Shown piece by piece: positions 1 to 12,834 of a stretch of DNA of 64,000 nt (its first letter is position 1; the number at the start of each line of letters is the position of its first letter). The stretch spans positions 116,818,754 through 116,882,753 of the forward strand of contig CP136061.1 of the NCBI GenBank assembly GCA_032622095.1, given 5' to 3'. This DNA is from Siphonodentalium dalli. Lineage: Eukaryota; Mollusca; Scaphopoda; Gadilida; Siphonodentaliidae. The position numbers and the translations under genes are program-made. The notes beneath the pieces were generated by a model. That model saw only the letters and a list, made by a program, of their open reading frames with translations, was not told where the DNA came from and did not search any database.

Positions 1-599
1 AAATAAAAGAAGGAACCGTTAAATAGTAAATAAATTAAGAAGCTTAGACTGATGAACATGATGGCAGCTAACCCGAAAAATTACAATATGGCTGGGTAGC
101 ATGAGGAGAATATGAAAAAATCATATTTTGCCCCCTATATTCAGCCCGCAACAACCTGATCCTGAAATTAGAATAGCTATGCTATATTGATGTGATGATT
201 GCTGAAATTTCCCTTCCTGGTGACACATAGGTTAATGAGTTAATGAGAGCCCATACTACTTATTGTCAGTTTTATGATTACCCGTGCTTTTATTGTAATA
301 TTGAATGTGCGAGTGAATTCATGGGTGAATACTAGTAAACTATATCTAAAATAACTAACTTCTAATTTCACAGAAATTAACGTCAATAGTCTAGATGTAG
401 TCCTGAGCCATTCCTATTGATATTGACCGAGTTATAAGCCATTGTGCTTCATATACTCCATGTTGGACAAGTTATATTATTTCATTAATTGTAATACCAT
501 CATGCATGCATCCATTTTTCCGAGTTGTTGAATAAAATTGTTTGTCGGCAATTTTGAGAGTTATTTAAAGTACCCTATTTTCCACGAATATAAGAAAAA

Positions 600-1060
600 A
601 ATAGGGAAAAAGCCACAGAGCGTAGGGCTATATGCGCTTTCAGATAGGTGTTCAACATTCAAATATAACTACACGCAGCTCGAACTATTGGACTGTAGGT
701 CATCCCGGAGAAGGGAGACTCGCATATCACACGACTTGGCGTTATATGCATATATCTGTCCTCGTGATTTGCTGAATATAATTAGGACATGGTGTCTTAA
801 TCTAAATATCACCACACGCAGCTCGAAATAGTGGATTATATGGCCCTTCGGACGTGGAGAGACCAACACATCACACGACTTAACGTTATATGCATATTCA
901 AAGGGGTAGAACCCTACATTGCGACATATATCCTCTGGATTTTCGGAATGTAAGTAGGACAGGGTGTCCTACATCCAAATATAACAACACGCAGCTCGAA
1001 CTGTTGGAATCTAGGTCATCCCTGGGAAGAGAGTTCCACACAACATGTTTGCGCACTTGT
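600..1060. repeat. Degenerate tandem repeat, about 3 copies
   Basis: The phrase ACACGCAGCTCGAA recurs near 671, 813 and 986. In two of the three copies it is followed by a shared stretch about 'ggtcatcc' and a purine-rich segment, and copies also share 'cacacgact' and 'gttatatgcatat'. Spacing is uneven (about 142 and 173 bases), so the array is old and indel-ridden. Short open frames here differ from copy to copy and match no family I know. Confidence 0.7.
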
Positions 1061-2755
1061 TTTTCCTTATTCTGACACGAAGAATCCGGGGTCCGACTTA
1101 GTGTAACAGTATAACACCCATTGAAGTCAAACTCATGGCGGACCTTTTTAAATACACGACATAGCGTATTGTTTGACTTTGCTCAATGTGTCATTGAAAG
1201 CATCGCTATATGCTCCGGTCTGTGTCTTCTGCTTCGTTTTTTGTTTGAGTAGGATATTTCATTGGGGGTGTCATCTTCAAAGCTACTCCAACTTGAAGAT
1301 CTCGAGCGCTTAGCAGGTGCTTGCACAACACACTTGTCCTCTCTATGTATCGCATCGACGTCGTATGGAAGGTAATCTTTCGCTCACCTGGACGTTTCGG
1401 CAGCAAATTATTCGGCACTTCGGCACCTGTTTTGCCAACGAAAATATCACTGATGACTTGAAGTGATTTTTTAATTTTAATTTTTTACTTCAATAAAATG
1501 TTATAAAACAAATAAAGTGGAACAAATTATAACAATGGCGGCAAACATATAAAAATCACGAGTCATACGCACTAAGATATATGACAATATAATATATGGT
1601 CCCAAAGTGCCCACCAAATGATAGACTATTGTACATCAAGCCTTCTCGTTGTGCACGGAACAATAAAGAGCGTTACTTGCTACGTCGAAACAATGTCTGT
1701 CATCTCTGTGAACTGTTGAAGAAATCACTTATTCATTTGCATTACTTCTATTATGTCGGAATGAACCAATGATGGGAATTCACAAAGAAAAACTGTATGC
1801 AAAAACAGGCAACAGCTAAAAACCGCGGTTTAGCTGCCAAACTATATCCATGATATAATATCTGTAGATCATGAGAGGAGACTTAACTATTCTTGATTCG
1901 TGCAATTGAATTACTATTTTCATGTAGAAAGGCAACTACCCAAAATAATTTTCTATACTTGAGAATGTTAATGCCATGACTGTTGATCAATTGGGCTGAG
2001 ATGAGTTCTGGGTCATAGCTTCATAACCAAGTTAAAGCTGACTACCATATCTCTTAAAACTATGTCCAAATTCCTGTTGATTTATCACTGCTTCAGTGGA
2101 CCACACGGTCCACACTGCATATAAATATTTGTTTTCATTGGGCTAGATTATTTGTGACTGCTTTATTCTTCATCATAATATATGGCAGTATGATACTATA
2201 TTATGCAGTTAAAAATCTGACTCAACATTATGGTATAAATGAAGCCTCCTCTCACAGAGCCATGACAATAAGCTATTTGGTGATTGGAGAGTTGTGTGAA
2301 ATTATTAATTATCTATCACTTTAGGGTACCGAAAGAGACAAAAAAGGAAATATAATATTTTCAACCTCTTAAATGTATTAAAATATATTTATATTTTTGT
2401 CATCTCTTAATAATTATTCAGATTCTACATACAATGAATATGATGATATGTGGAATTCAAGATTTATCGCCAGATGTTCTTTGTTGAAAATATCTTTCCA
2501 ATTTTGGCTGGATTTATTAAAAACATGCATCTCCCCCATCAGAGACCGTCGCTTTCAGTGATGCTTTCTTCATAAGTAAACATAACATTACCTGATAACA
2601 AAACAAATTCGCCAGTGGTTGCTGACACAACAAATTAGCACCCAGTCGGATTATAGTCTGTCTTATAAATCTTGATTACAATAACAAATGTATCAATTTA
2701 TATCGTTTTAATAACAGTCGGTCTCACATTGTTGTCACCGTTAGATGTGTGTCAC
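1061..2755. other. Unannotated non-coding stretch
   Basis: AT-rich sequence without a convincing exon or RNA gene. One short relic at about 1655-1690 carries AATAAAGAGCG followed by TTAC, the core motif of the TTAA-flanked MITE family seen at 10663, 16188, 30145 and 31568. It is too short to delimit. Confidence 0.5.
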
Positions 2756-4498
2756 TTAGGGTAAGTTCATACGCTGGCAAGTTTGCACGTTATATTTTGC
2801 GGGCATTTCGTCATAGAAAACCACATGGTGCCAGAATATGAACGGAAACATGCACATAACGTGCATCTTTACCAAAGCGAAAGACATGAGAAGTAAAATT
2901 TATGTAGTTCCACTTGTACCGGTGCTGCTGGAATTTGCCTTCAAATACCTGTATGATTTATTCTTGCGAGATAATTGCATGCTATTTACAGACAAATTCC
3001 GGTAGCGTCGCTACACGTGGAACTACAGAGATTTTACTTCGCACGTAGTTAGCTGTGGTACAGACAAATATATACTTGGGCATTACAACTCCCTGTGACA
3101 TTCTAACGAATGTTAGCCGATTATATCGCATCATGCTAACATGAATATGGTCCCTACCAATCAGTATCATTGCAAACGCATGCGCCAGGAAAGTAAACGT
3201 AATACAACACGCGTGTATATGTATTCATGATTCCAGACCAGGGATACTGCAAGATAATGATTTACTTAGTCGTAATGTTGATCATGTAATTGTAAATAAT
3301 TCGCAATGGGTCTTTTTCTTTTGAAATATACAAAGTAAGACTATACTTCATAAAAATACAAACAGCGCATACACATCTTCACTACCTCTTGAATTACATT
3401 ATCGAACCTCCTTCCAAACTGGGCACTTTCCAACCGAATGGGCCATTGGAATGACACATTCATAATACTAGGCTTGTTTCCTTCTCAAATGTCAGTAAAT
3501 TCCAGACTGGTTCCAGAAGAGCACATTCAAAAGCTGATAATCTATTCGTGACACATAGCATAATATATATATTTATCAAGTGCCCGCAAGCCGTTATGTA
3601 CCTTTATTGAAATCAAATAAGGCATTTTATACAAACTCGCGAAATGATTTATGGATGGAAATGATAAAATGTAATATTCGCGGGGAAATTATTCAAGTAA
3701 AACGAGATTTGTAATTCTTAGAAGATGGCAAATGTTGCATCCAAAGCTATGTTCGGATTATTCAGTTAAGAAGGCTAAGAATGGCATGAATAATAATATT
3801 GGCCCATATATGCTTTATCAATGCCAAAGACTAACATCCCATTATCCCTACTGTTGGACCCCACCCCACCACCACGACGGCACAACCAGTCACCTTTAAA
3901 CCACTACAATTACATCGATATCGCAGTTTTGGTAGATGGTGTTGGCACGTATTCGAACCCCAGCTTGATCTGAATTGAGTGATATCTCAATGTGCCATTC
4001 TGATCGATACATGACCATTTCGATAACAATTGAGAATTTGTACACTGAAGTAAGCACATTTGAAGCAATGCATGGATACTCATAGTGAGTCCTGCCACCA
4101 CCTCCCCAATAGCTCCCACATTTATGACTCGGGAAGCATCACTTTTGGTACTATGTGTATCACGCCATATCATCATATCCTCATATAACGGAGATCCACA
4201 TGTATAATTATGTGTGCATGAGAATCACAGAGAACACACCCCGATCCCATTCGATCATATCAAGGACGGTACAGACACAATCAATTATTGTTAGTGGCCT
4301 TGTGTTGTGGCCACCGGCAGAGAGGTATACACCCGTTATCATATAACACCGTTGATTGTTGACGACGAGCCACGACACAGCACGAGCTCGTCGGTAGCTG
4401 GCAAAAATGCCAGCTAATAAAACAAAACAAAACAACCTTTGCAGCTGGCATTTTTGCAGTTTGCAGTGCAATATTGCCAGCGTATGAACGTACCCTTA
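2756..4498. mobile_element. Putative 1.7-kb non-autonomous DNA element with terminal inverted repeats
   Basis: The left end (from 2756) and right end (to 4498) are inverted copies of about 25 bases with two or three mismatches. Both contain TTCATACGCTGGCAA just inside an end that reads (T/A)AGGGTA. No transposase frame is visible between them. The right end also holds a small hairpin, TAGCTGGCA AAAA TGCCAGCTA, around 4396, with a third inverted copy of part of it near 4442. The superfamily is not clear and target duplications are not obvious. Confidence 0.5.
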
Positions 4499-5059
4499 CT
4501 GTCAAGTTTGCACGCTTTGTTATGTAAACAAACATAAAAAGACGTTAAAGAACCAATTGCGTATAGTCAAACACTCGAAGCTACATGGTCGGCCATTGTA
4601 AATGCCCGGTTGCGCTGTGGAAAGCGAATATCAAATTATTGGCGCTATCAACAATTGCATTCAATTTGTATTTTAAAGGACACATTCTACACGCTGTCAG
4701 CTACAAATCCAGCTAGTACACGTTACTTCATGATGATCAAAACGTGTACATAATATAATGGTTCTCGCAAAGAGATGAATATTGTTCAATCCAGTTAGTA
4801 TTTTCTCCTAACCTATTGTAATTACATCACATATTTTCTCATAACCTCTACATGTATATGGTAATACATACCAAACAAGAAATTTATTGTGAGCTCTAAG
4901 TTGTAGACGCACGATATTAGGGGTTTTACAACCAGCGTATAATGCGCGCGAATCTAAATAAGGAAATGACGCAATATCGTGATCCTGCTTATAAACAATT
5001 CACTGTGCTTTTTGCGAGAAACTAAACAACACCCGAGCTGCATTTGCTCGGACACAACG

Positions 5060-5345
5060 CGTGTTTTGTGAATAATGTCGCATCCATATCCTCATTATGC
5101 TATACTATAAGTATATTCTTGAGGAAATTGTTATAACTTGATAAATGTTATTTCTAAATTATAACCTACAACGGAGGCCGCCCGTCCCTTTAAAATGGCA
5201 TTTAAATTAAAGGCACGGATGGCCTTCGTTATATGTTATAATTTAGAGATTACAGTTACACAATTATGAACATTTACCCGAGAATATACTATTACTATAG
5301 TCACGGTATAATGATAGTATGAATGCGATATAATCCAATATTCAG
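5060..5345. repeat. Imperfect palindromic (hairpin) element centred near 5200
   Basis: The two halves are diverged inverted copies, traceable from about 5060/5345 inward. The best part of the stem is 5154-5246 (CTAAATTATAAC paired with GTTATAATTTAG). The centre contains two motifs of the MITE-end type pointing away from each other, GCCCGTCCCTTTAA and TTAAAGGCACGGATGGCC, so the palindrome may consist of two MITE ends joined head to head. Confidence 0.6.
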
Positions 5346-5966
5346 TTAGTCCATCGTTTATTTAAAAACAACACGAAAATAGTGGCCGATAAGCAAAACA
5401 CTCAACACTGGTGTTTTCTTTTTTGGTAGAGTGTTCCACGGTGACCCATTCCACACTGAAATCATCATTGGCGAGGATTAACGAGAGCTCTACCGGTATG
5501 TTGTAAAATACTTGTTTGCAGTTTTAATCAAAGTTCACTAGTGGGGTCTCCTCTGTTGAATGTTTTGCATATCGCATTCTCTTTACGTACAGTATACTGC
5601 AACATAATTCGGCGTTTGTTTATATAATACAGAGTACGAACTTGATTATTTTAATAGCAATTACCTCCGCGAAGGCCACCCATGCCTTTGATCTACCTAT
5701 CTATCGATAATTATAATGTCTGGATTGATTTAAACTGGTCTAGTTCGTACGCAACGATTAAGTTGTCTTAGCAATATCTCATCTAGACTAAATGTTAACA
5801 TGATAATCTTTTTCTTATGTCTTTATTGTTCAACATTATATAGAATTTATAATAAACATAAGTAATATTGCACTCTCTCTCTCTCTTTCGCACACCAATT
5901 CAAACAAATTCATAGAACCATCCATACCACTACCCACTCATCGTAACTTTCACTACCGGTGACGTT
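5346..5966. other. Spacer with CT microsatellite
   Basis: A (CT)n run lies at about 5873-5887. An isolated sequence resembling a MITE end, GGCCACCCATGCCTTT, lies near 5677-5692. I see no exon. Confidence 0.5.
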
Positions 5967-6684
5967 ATAATAAACACATAAAAATAAAGAAGTCCCCCCA
6001 TAATATATTCGGTAATATTTTATAAGATATTGGATGGATTTTGACGAAACTGATACACAACCTGTGTGAGCTACCGTCCTGTGAGTTATGTTATGACCGG
6101 CTGAGCATGAATTGAATGGAAGAGGGGTGCTTTTCAAAAGTTGCAAAACACTGATGTAAAGTGGACAGTCACTCCATTGTTCCATTGTTCACGCAAGTTG
6201 TTACTGGCTGTAAATGTGATCTGAAAGTGACACTGAGTCCACGATAACATGCGTGTCATCTTCGGGACACAATGTTCCTGCTGCATGCCCAGGTTATTTA
6301 GTCGAACCACATTCATTTGGAATGACACCTTGAAGTTTCATGCTGTCTCTTTGAAGCCATTTTTCAGTAAACCATGTTTCCCACCATGTAGACCATTGAG
6401 GTACCAATAGATAATTATGTTCCAAGCCTGTGCGAGAAGTCGGGCCAAGGCACAGCTGAATGTCTGTGATCACTCTACCTGTGTTTTGCAACTTTTGAAA
6501 AGGTCCCCAATTCTATTCAATTTGTGCTCACTCAGCCATATCTCATCTCACAGCACCGTAATTAGCACGCTTGGTACCACAAATCATTTGTGGAAAGTTT
6601 AATCAAAATCCATCCAATATCTCATAAAATATTACCGAATATATTAGGGGGGGGGCTTTCTTTTTTGGAGGTGTTTATATGGTG
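5967..6684. mobile_element. MITE-like element with long terminal inverted repeats
   Basis: About 190 bases at the left end (5967-6150) are repeated inverted at the right end (6484-6684). The strongest match is the pair around 5994-6046 and 6600-6656, reading CCCCCCATAATATATTCGG at the left and its complement at the right. The 330-base middle has no transposase. Short frames here come from the repeats and are not genes. Confidence 0.8.
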
Positions 6685-7209
6685 TACTCTCTTCGATCAT
6701 CACTCAAATTTAAATCCTGCCGTAATAGAGATTTTTAATTATAATGTAATTTTTTCAAATATCTTATTTAATCATTTAATATCGAATTTCAGTGGATGCA
6801 ACTGTCGGTGTAACACGACACAAAATATTGATAGTATTGTTCTGAGAGAAATGCAGATTCAATCCTGAGGGGATGTGTATATAGCCCAATATCTTGATAT
6901 CAGTGTGTCATACACTATCGTGATCTATACATTTCTTCCGAACTTCTCTAATTCAGAACCAGTATTTCGCAAATGCAGACAAGTTCATATGATAATGCGC
7001 ATTGAACTGTTCGTGAATATATCTGGAGTGAAGTTCTACTAAAAATGACTTGATAGATACGTCATCAGGATTACATTTTGTTTTGTATATATATTGTTAG
7101 ATTAGGCGCATAACAGATTCGTCATAGCGTTATCTCTCATTGGGTGGGATCTGAGGATAACGATCTTTCTCATTACTATTAAACCAATTCCCCTTTCAGA
7201 TTACAGTGA
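6685..7209. other. Non-coding spacer
   Basis: AT-rich sequence. I see no exon, RNA gene or clear repeat. Confidence 0.4.
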
Positions 7210-10200
7210 AGTAATTATTTCCTATAGGCCTCAGTGTTAACATATAATGGTCTGCAGACCTGACTATACACGAATTGTGATAAATTAGTACATGACCACC
7301 AGGATTGGCATCCGCGCCATGTTTCTGCATGAATAAAATCATATAGTCTAGCATGGAATGTACCTTTAAATTTGGATTTATAATCTAGAGTCAGAAGTCC
7401 ATGAAACAAATATTGACATTTTTTACCTCACACCAAAAAATTTAAATCTAGGAACCACGTGCTTTACAATGTGCCAATGTTTTGTTTGGCATCTGAAATT
7501 TCAAGAGGAGTGACTGCACGTATTTTATATGTTTAAATATCGAAACTACTATTAACCAACCAGAGCCCAGAATGTTTTTAATTCTCTCTTGCATCTTGGT
7601 CCAAAATCCGTTGGAGGGCGCTACAAATTGAATTACTTTAATGTAACCTTTCAGTAATATCCTTCAAAAAGCTTCTTACAAGTGGGCAGTCCCCCAAATA
7701 TGCAATATGTCCTCAATCGCGGTGCCAAAACGGTTATATTGATCGTTTCGTTCGATAGTGATTATTGTGAGGAACCTTTTCGTGGAAAGTATTCTGCAAT
7801 GTATTCTATACAGCAGCCACCACAGTGTTGTGTCAGATGGTGGTGATGGCTATCCCCAGTTATATAAAGCTATTTTTATTTCGTGCGATGTTGGTACTAT
7901 GATTCGGGGTTTAAAATCTTGTAGAAATCATGTCCTCTGCGTGCACTACGCAGTGGAATGATGAAGTTATTTTGAAGAATAGGACTGTCATTCCGCGCTA
8001 AGGGCTGGTCGAGCTTATTCGACATTGCGTTCGTTTGCCGACGGAGGCTATTGAATGTCAAAAAGTATTGATATAGACTTTCTTGTGTATGAACATTCCA
8101 TTATATTGAAGTAAATAATTCACAAAATAGATGCCTTTTCTGTGCCACAATACGAAATTTATTGTATGCCCGTCGGGTTTTTAATTCTGGTTTGTTGTTT
8201 AATTGTGGTTATAGGTTAGGAAAAGAGGGTTTTGAAAGGACAAATATTTCAGTCAGGGGAGTAAATTTTGAATTTCTTGCCAGCAAACATCTCACCCAAG
8301 TTATGTTCATGAAATTATTCACATCTACCATATTCATTCCACCTTTGGTGTAATCTTGGCCTACACGATTCCCTTTTACTCGGGTACGTTTATGGCCCCA
8401 TATGAAATTGAACGGTAAGATTTCCAGATTTGTCATTAAATTGTTCTCTTTGTTGGGTAAAGCGATAAAAATGTGAGTCAATTTGGAAATGATTAGTGAT
8501 TTTATAACTGTTATCCGGCCAAATGGGGTGAGTTGTCGATGTATCCAGATTTCTTTTAATCGTTTCTTTCGGCTAACATATTCTCATAGTTAATTGACAT
8601 TTGTTTTAGATAAGTGTTGAAATGTAATACCGAGGACGCTAAGGGGTGATTCCGAAAAAGTGAGGTTAATATCCTGACATGTATTTTCAGACCGCCCCGC
8701 CAAGGGGTCAATCCACGACGCCTGACACTTGTTTCGGTTACATTTAGGTCCAGATATTTCTGCAAAAGTGTTTAGGGTTGAGTAGGACTACCTTAAACTA
8801 TTTTCGGTACCGTCAATAATCAGTGTTGTATCGTCTGCGTACTGCGTTATCTTATATTAATTGCCGTCGAGGGTTATTCCTTTAATTTGTTTATTGTTTC
8901 TCACCATGATGATTGCAGATAAAACAAATAATATATGGAGATGTAGGTCATAGGATCACCTTGCCGACAGCCTCGACCTAGAGTGAAATTATGCGATATG
9001 TGTCCATTTAGCAATAAGGAGGAGTGTATATTGTTGTAGAATATAGAGAGTCACTTCTTCATCGAGTCACCAACAAATCAAAGCATTTGTGCATAAAGCT
9101 CCACGATACAGAGTAAAAGGCTTTTTCAAAATCTAAAAGTAATAAGACGCCATGATTTGTTTTCAAATTAGTTTTGTATATGATGTCGTAAACCATCCGC
9201 GTATTATCTCCTATGTATCCACCTTTTAATAACCAGTTTGATCTTCATTAATTATATGAGGGAGGACTCGCTTCATGCGGTCAGCTATACAGGCCGATGC
9301 TAGTTTATAGGAACAATTCAGTAAAGTGATTGGTATTCACTTTTTAGAAGGCATCTGTCTTTGTCCTTTTTTTGGGAGAAGTGTCATAATCCCTTGTTTT
9401 TGCATGATGGAAAGTTATCCAGCTTCGAAAGATTCATCAAGAGATTCACATAGGATATGGCCTAAATCTTGCCTAAAAACATTCCAGAATTAATATGGAT
9501 AGCCATCCAAATCACAAGATTTCCCATTACTAATTTGTTTTAGTGCTGCGGATAATTAATTTATTGATTTCGTGCCTTCTATGCTTTTTGCAACCTCATT
9601 GTTAAGTTTCAGACAATTACTTTCAATTTGGTCGAACCTGAGTTATAAATTCTGAAGAGTATAAGTTGTGGTAGAAGTTTCTAGCTTCTTTGGTAATATC
9701 ATAAATGTTTGTTAGTACTTTTCCCGAAAGAGTCTTCCAGCTTCGTCAGAGTTTTTATATATAATTACGTTTTTCCAAATTTAAGAATTTCATTTGTTTT
9801 TCGCCCTCTTCAATCCATTTTGCCCTAGATCTAATCGTTGCCCCCCTATTGCTTCGTCTCTTATTTCCATCAGTTCATTATCAACTGCCAGAATTTCTTC
9901 TAAGAGTGTATCCCTGTATTCATTGGTTATATCAATTCTATCAACAGATTCGGTGAGATTCTTTTTAATTTTCTGCAATGCTTCCTCTTCCGACTTACGT
10001 CCTCGCTTTCTTTTTGAAGAGTAATATATAGCTGTGCCTCTTATGTCTAAGAGGACTGAGTACTAATGTAACATTTGTAATTGGTGAAGGTTCGGTTTTA
10101 TATTCAGTCTAATTGTTTGTTCGATAAGATTATTTAACAAATCAATGTATGTTCCATCGCGTAGAAGGGAGATGTTGAATGTTCAAAATCCCCAAACTTT

Positions 10201-10662
10201 CTGTTGATTTTTAATGTCAATGATAGTGTTGTAATAAATTGGTCGGATCTATAACCCAGTATGATGTCTGGCCAAGAAAGTAGTCCAATAATGCTATTTT
10301 TGTGGGAAACTTTGTTCTCCAAGTGAATCTTTAATTTTCTTTATTATTGGATCTTCGTGCATCGACTAATCCGAGTTTGTCCACAAGATTGCTCACACCC
10401 TCTCTTACATGTGGGTTATTTGTTTGTTTATAGTGAAAGGTATTTTGTTGCTGATTTTGCAGTAAATTCCAATCCAAGCATATAATAATCTGCGTATTAA
10501 CTATTGCAATAAGCGAATTTTTCAATTCACGGTAGAAATTCGGATCGCCGTTATTGGGGCCTTAAAGGACTCAATCGCACATCGTCTACGGTTGTATCCA
10601 GTATAATACAGTTTCCGCTGGTATCTTTTAGAGATTCATGAAGTTGAAAATCTATATCGTTT
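7210..10662 (-). pseudogene. Decayed L1/Tx1-like LINE, endonuclease plus reverse transcriptase
   Basis: Read on the minus strand, fragments of one LINE ORF2 appear in the expected order, with stops and frameshifts between them. An APE-type endonuclease piece comes first (about 10660-10130, with an LDWN motif near 10466-10480). Next is the charged linker typical of L1 (about 9978-9790). Then come the reverse transcriptase blocks: LLDFEKAF at about 9117-9137, GCRQGDP at about 8952-8966, and the catalytic QYADDT at about 8830-8841. The thumb and C-terminal part follow (8481-8209, with FIWGHKRTRVKG and QDYTKGGMNM). Weak similarity continues towards 7210. Known biology: such proteins copy their own RNA into genomic nicks. 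Here every long frame is broken, so the copy is dead. The upstream end meets a MITE at 10663, which either truncated it or landed at its edge. The exact ends are uncertain. Confidence 0.85.
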
Positions 10663-11164
10663 TTAAAGGCACGTGAGGCCTTAGTTGTCGAAAATATTCA
10701 TATTTGTTCTAATCACCGTAAACAGAAAACCATTAAAACGCATACAGTTTCGTTCATATATACCATGACCATCACGTAAACAGCATGTTATCATAAAGAC
10801 CTACTATATTTTACCTAAGCAAGAGCCTGATTGTGTTACAGAAGACAGCACAATGCTACTTGTTAATCACACACAAATGGCATAAACGCTCTTTATTAGT
10901 TCCATATCAGGAATTCATCAACAAAGAACGCTCTTTATGTTTACCATCATTATATAAACAAACACCAGAAAAGTAACTTTTTATGCTTTTGTTTACATAA
11001 CAATGGTCAAACATTTGACAATAACATACTGTTTATGCGATAATTCTTATTTGTATACGGAAAATGTCTGTCTACATTCTTATGTTCTTTCTGTTTGTGG
11101 CGGTTTTTGACGGGTGGAAATATTTTCTCAGGATACCCACCACCAAGGCCAACCGTACCTTTAA
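10663..11164 (+). mobile_element. TTAA-flanked MITE, copy 1 (502 bp)
   Basis: The element starts TTAAAGGCACGTGAGGCC and ends with the inverted counterpart GGCCAACCGTACCTTTAA, giving imperfect terminal repeats bordered by TTAA on both sides. TTAA target sites are characteristic of piggyBac-type transposition, so this is probably a piggyBac-mobilised MITE. It is 502 bases long and nearly identical to copy 2 at 31568-32069, in the same orientation. Inside are two direct copies of AACGCTCTTTAT. No coding capacity. Confidence 0.85.
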
Positions 11165-11632
11165 ACAGAATTGCTACACCGCGCGCGTTTGACCCGAAAG
11201 ATGCCAGTTATGTTTTAACGTCCCATTCCGCGGAAATAGTTATTTCCATTTCTGTTATAAAATGTGTCTTGAAGACAGATTATCGACGATTTTCTGTCTT
11301 TGGGATACTTGAAAAAATCGCATTGTTTACTTTTTCATTCAACCATCAACAGTGTAGGGAAATAATGTTTATATACATAAGCTAATTATGTACGCAGACG
11401 TCCCATGCACAGGTCGATCACTTGAAAGGGAGAATATTCCACTTAATATGAAAATTATGCTGATATATACAAAGAATAATAGGTAATATATAATGTCACC
11501 GACTTCCACATTCCTTTCTGAGAAATCCACCCAAACCCTCTTGTAAATATAACAATAACAAAGAAAAAACACAAATAGCATATTTATATTTAGGTATTCG
11601 GTTATCCCGATGTCGTAAGGCCACCCTGTATG
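11165..11632. other. Non-coding spacer
   Basis: No supported feature. A short open frame runs from the MITE into this stretch but has no exon signals. Confidence 0.4.
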
Positions 11633-11799
11633 TGACTCACTTTTATATGTGTGATCTGACTCACTTTTATATGTGTGATCTGACTCTCTTTTATATGTGT
11701 GATCTGACTCACTTTATATGTGTGATCTGACTCACTTTTATATGTGTGATCTGACTCACTTTTATATGTGTGATCTGACTCACTTTTATATGTGTGATC
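11633..11799 (+). repeat. 24-bp minisatellite, 7 copies, each carrying an AP-1-like site
   Basis: The unit is TGACTCAC followed by TTTTATATGTGTGATC. Seven copies sit head to tail with one base missing in copy 4. Six begin with TGACTCA, the AP-1/TRE consensus, and copy 3 has TGACTCT. Whether the sites are bound is not shown by the sequence. Confidence 0.95.
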
Positions 11800-12426
11800 T
11801 GTGTTTTTTTTTGCCTACATTGTAAATATTATTACACTTATACTGTGTTTGTGTGTGAATTGATATACTCACCTGTTTCAACATGACATATAGTCTACAC
11901 AAATAGGGAAAGCAGTGGGTATGCGTTACTCCTAAACTCCTTTAAAGTTATGTGAAACACTCCGGTATGGTGATCAAATAGAAATGGAGAATAATCTTGT
12001 TCAAAGTAGCAATTTTTACAAATTGACGACACACACCGTTATTCTTATATATTAATTAAATGCAGTGACTCTCGGTGGCGAAATCGTTCTCGTTGGTTTA
12101 TCGCCGAGAGATGCGTCCCGAATCGAGTAGTAAATATTTACAATTGAGCGTAGTTCAGACGATGTTTTCTATGGAGTGGTGCGGTCGATTTGCTTCAAAT
12201 TTTCGGCGATGTTAGAAGAATAATACATTCCTCTAGTTGTCATAGCACCTGAATACTAACTTATCAGTTTCACGCACCAGAACAAGTACATAATATGTCT
12301 TTAACAATTTGGAGTAATAAAAACAATCAATAACTACACATATCCGATATATACCACGTGAATGATGTGAGATTAACCCAAATGGTGGCTGTCTGAGTCT
12401 CACGGATTTCCACATCAGTCGTGCAC
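11800..12426. other. Non-coding spacer
   Basis: No exon seen. Around 12070-12110 there is a weak stem pairing CTCTCGGTGGCGA with a downstream TCGCCGAGAG. Confidence 0.4.
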
Positions 12427-12834
12427 GGTGGCCTAATGATTAGCATCGTGGTAAGATGCCGGCTGATTATAATTAACGGTGGCCTAATGATTAGCATCGT
12501 GGTAAGATGCCGGCTGATTATAATTAACGGTGGCCTAATGATTAGCATCGTGGTAAGATGCCGGCTGATTATAATTAACGGTGGCCTAATGATTAGCATC
12601 GTGGTAAGATGCCGGCTGATTATAATTAACGGTGGCCTAATGATTAGCATCGTGGTAAGATGCCGGCTGATTATAATTAACGGTGGCCTAATGATTAGCA
12701 TCGTGGTAAGATGCCGGCTGATTATAATTAACGGTGGCCTAATGATTAGCATCGTGGTAAGATGCCGGCTGATTATAATTAACGGTGGCCTAATGATTAG
12801 CATCGTGGTAAGATGCCGGCTGATTATAATTAAC
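12427..12834 (+). repeat. Perfect 51-bp tandem repeat, 8 identical copies
   Basis: Eight copies of a 51-base unit follow one another with no mismatch (8 x 51 = 408). The unit begins GGTGGCCTAATGATTAGC and ends with TTATAATTAAC. Because 51 is a multiple of three and some frames lack a stop, long open frames arise on both strands with a 17-residue period. These are by-products, not genes. The start of the unit resembles a tRNA A-box region (TGGCCTAnTGGTTAG), so it may derive from the head of a tRNA-like SINE. That link is inference. Confidence 0.95.

Noticed and set aside
3945-3965. tRNA B-box-like GGTTCGAATAC on the minus strand
   Set aside because: No A box at the right distance and no cloverleaf could be drawn, so neither tRNA nor SINE is supported.
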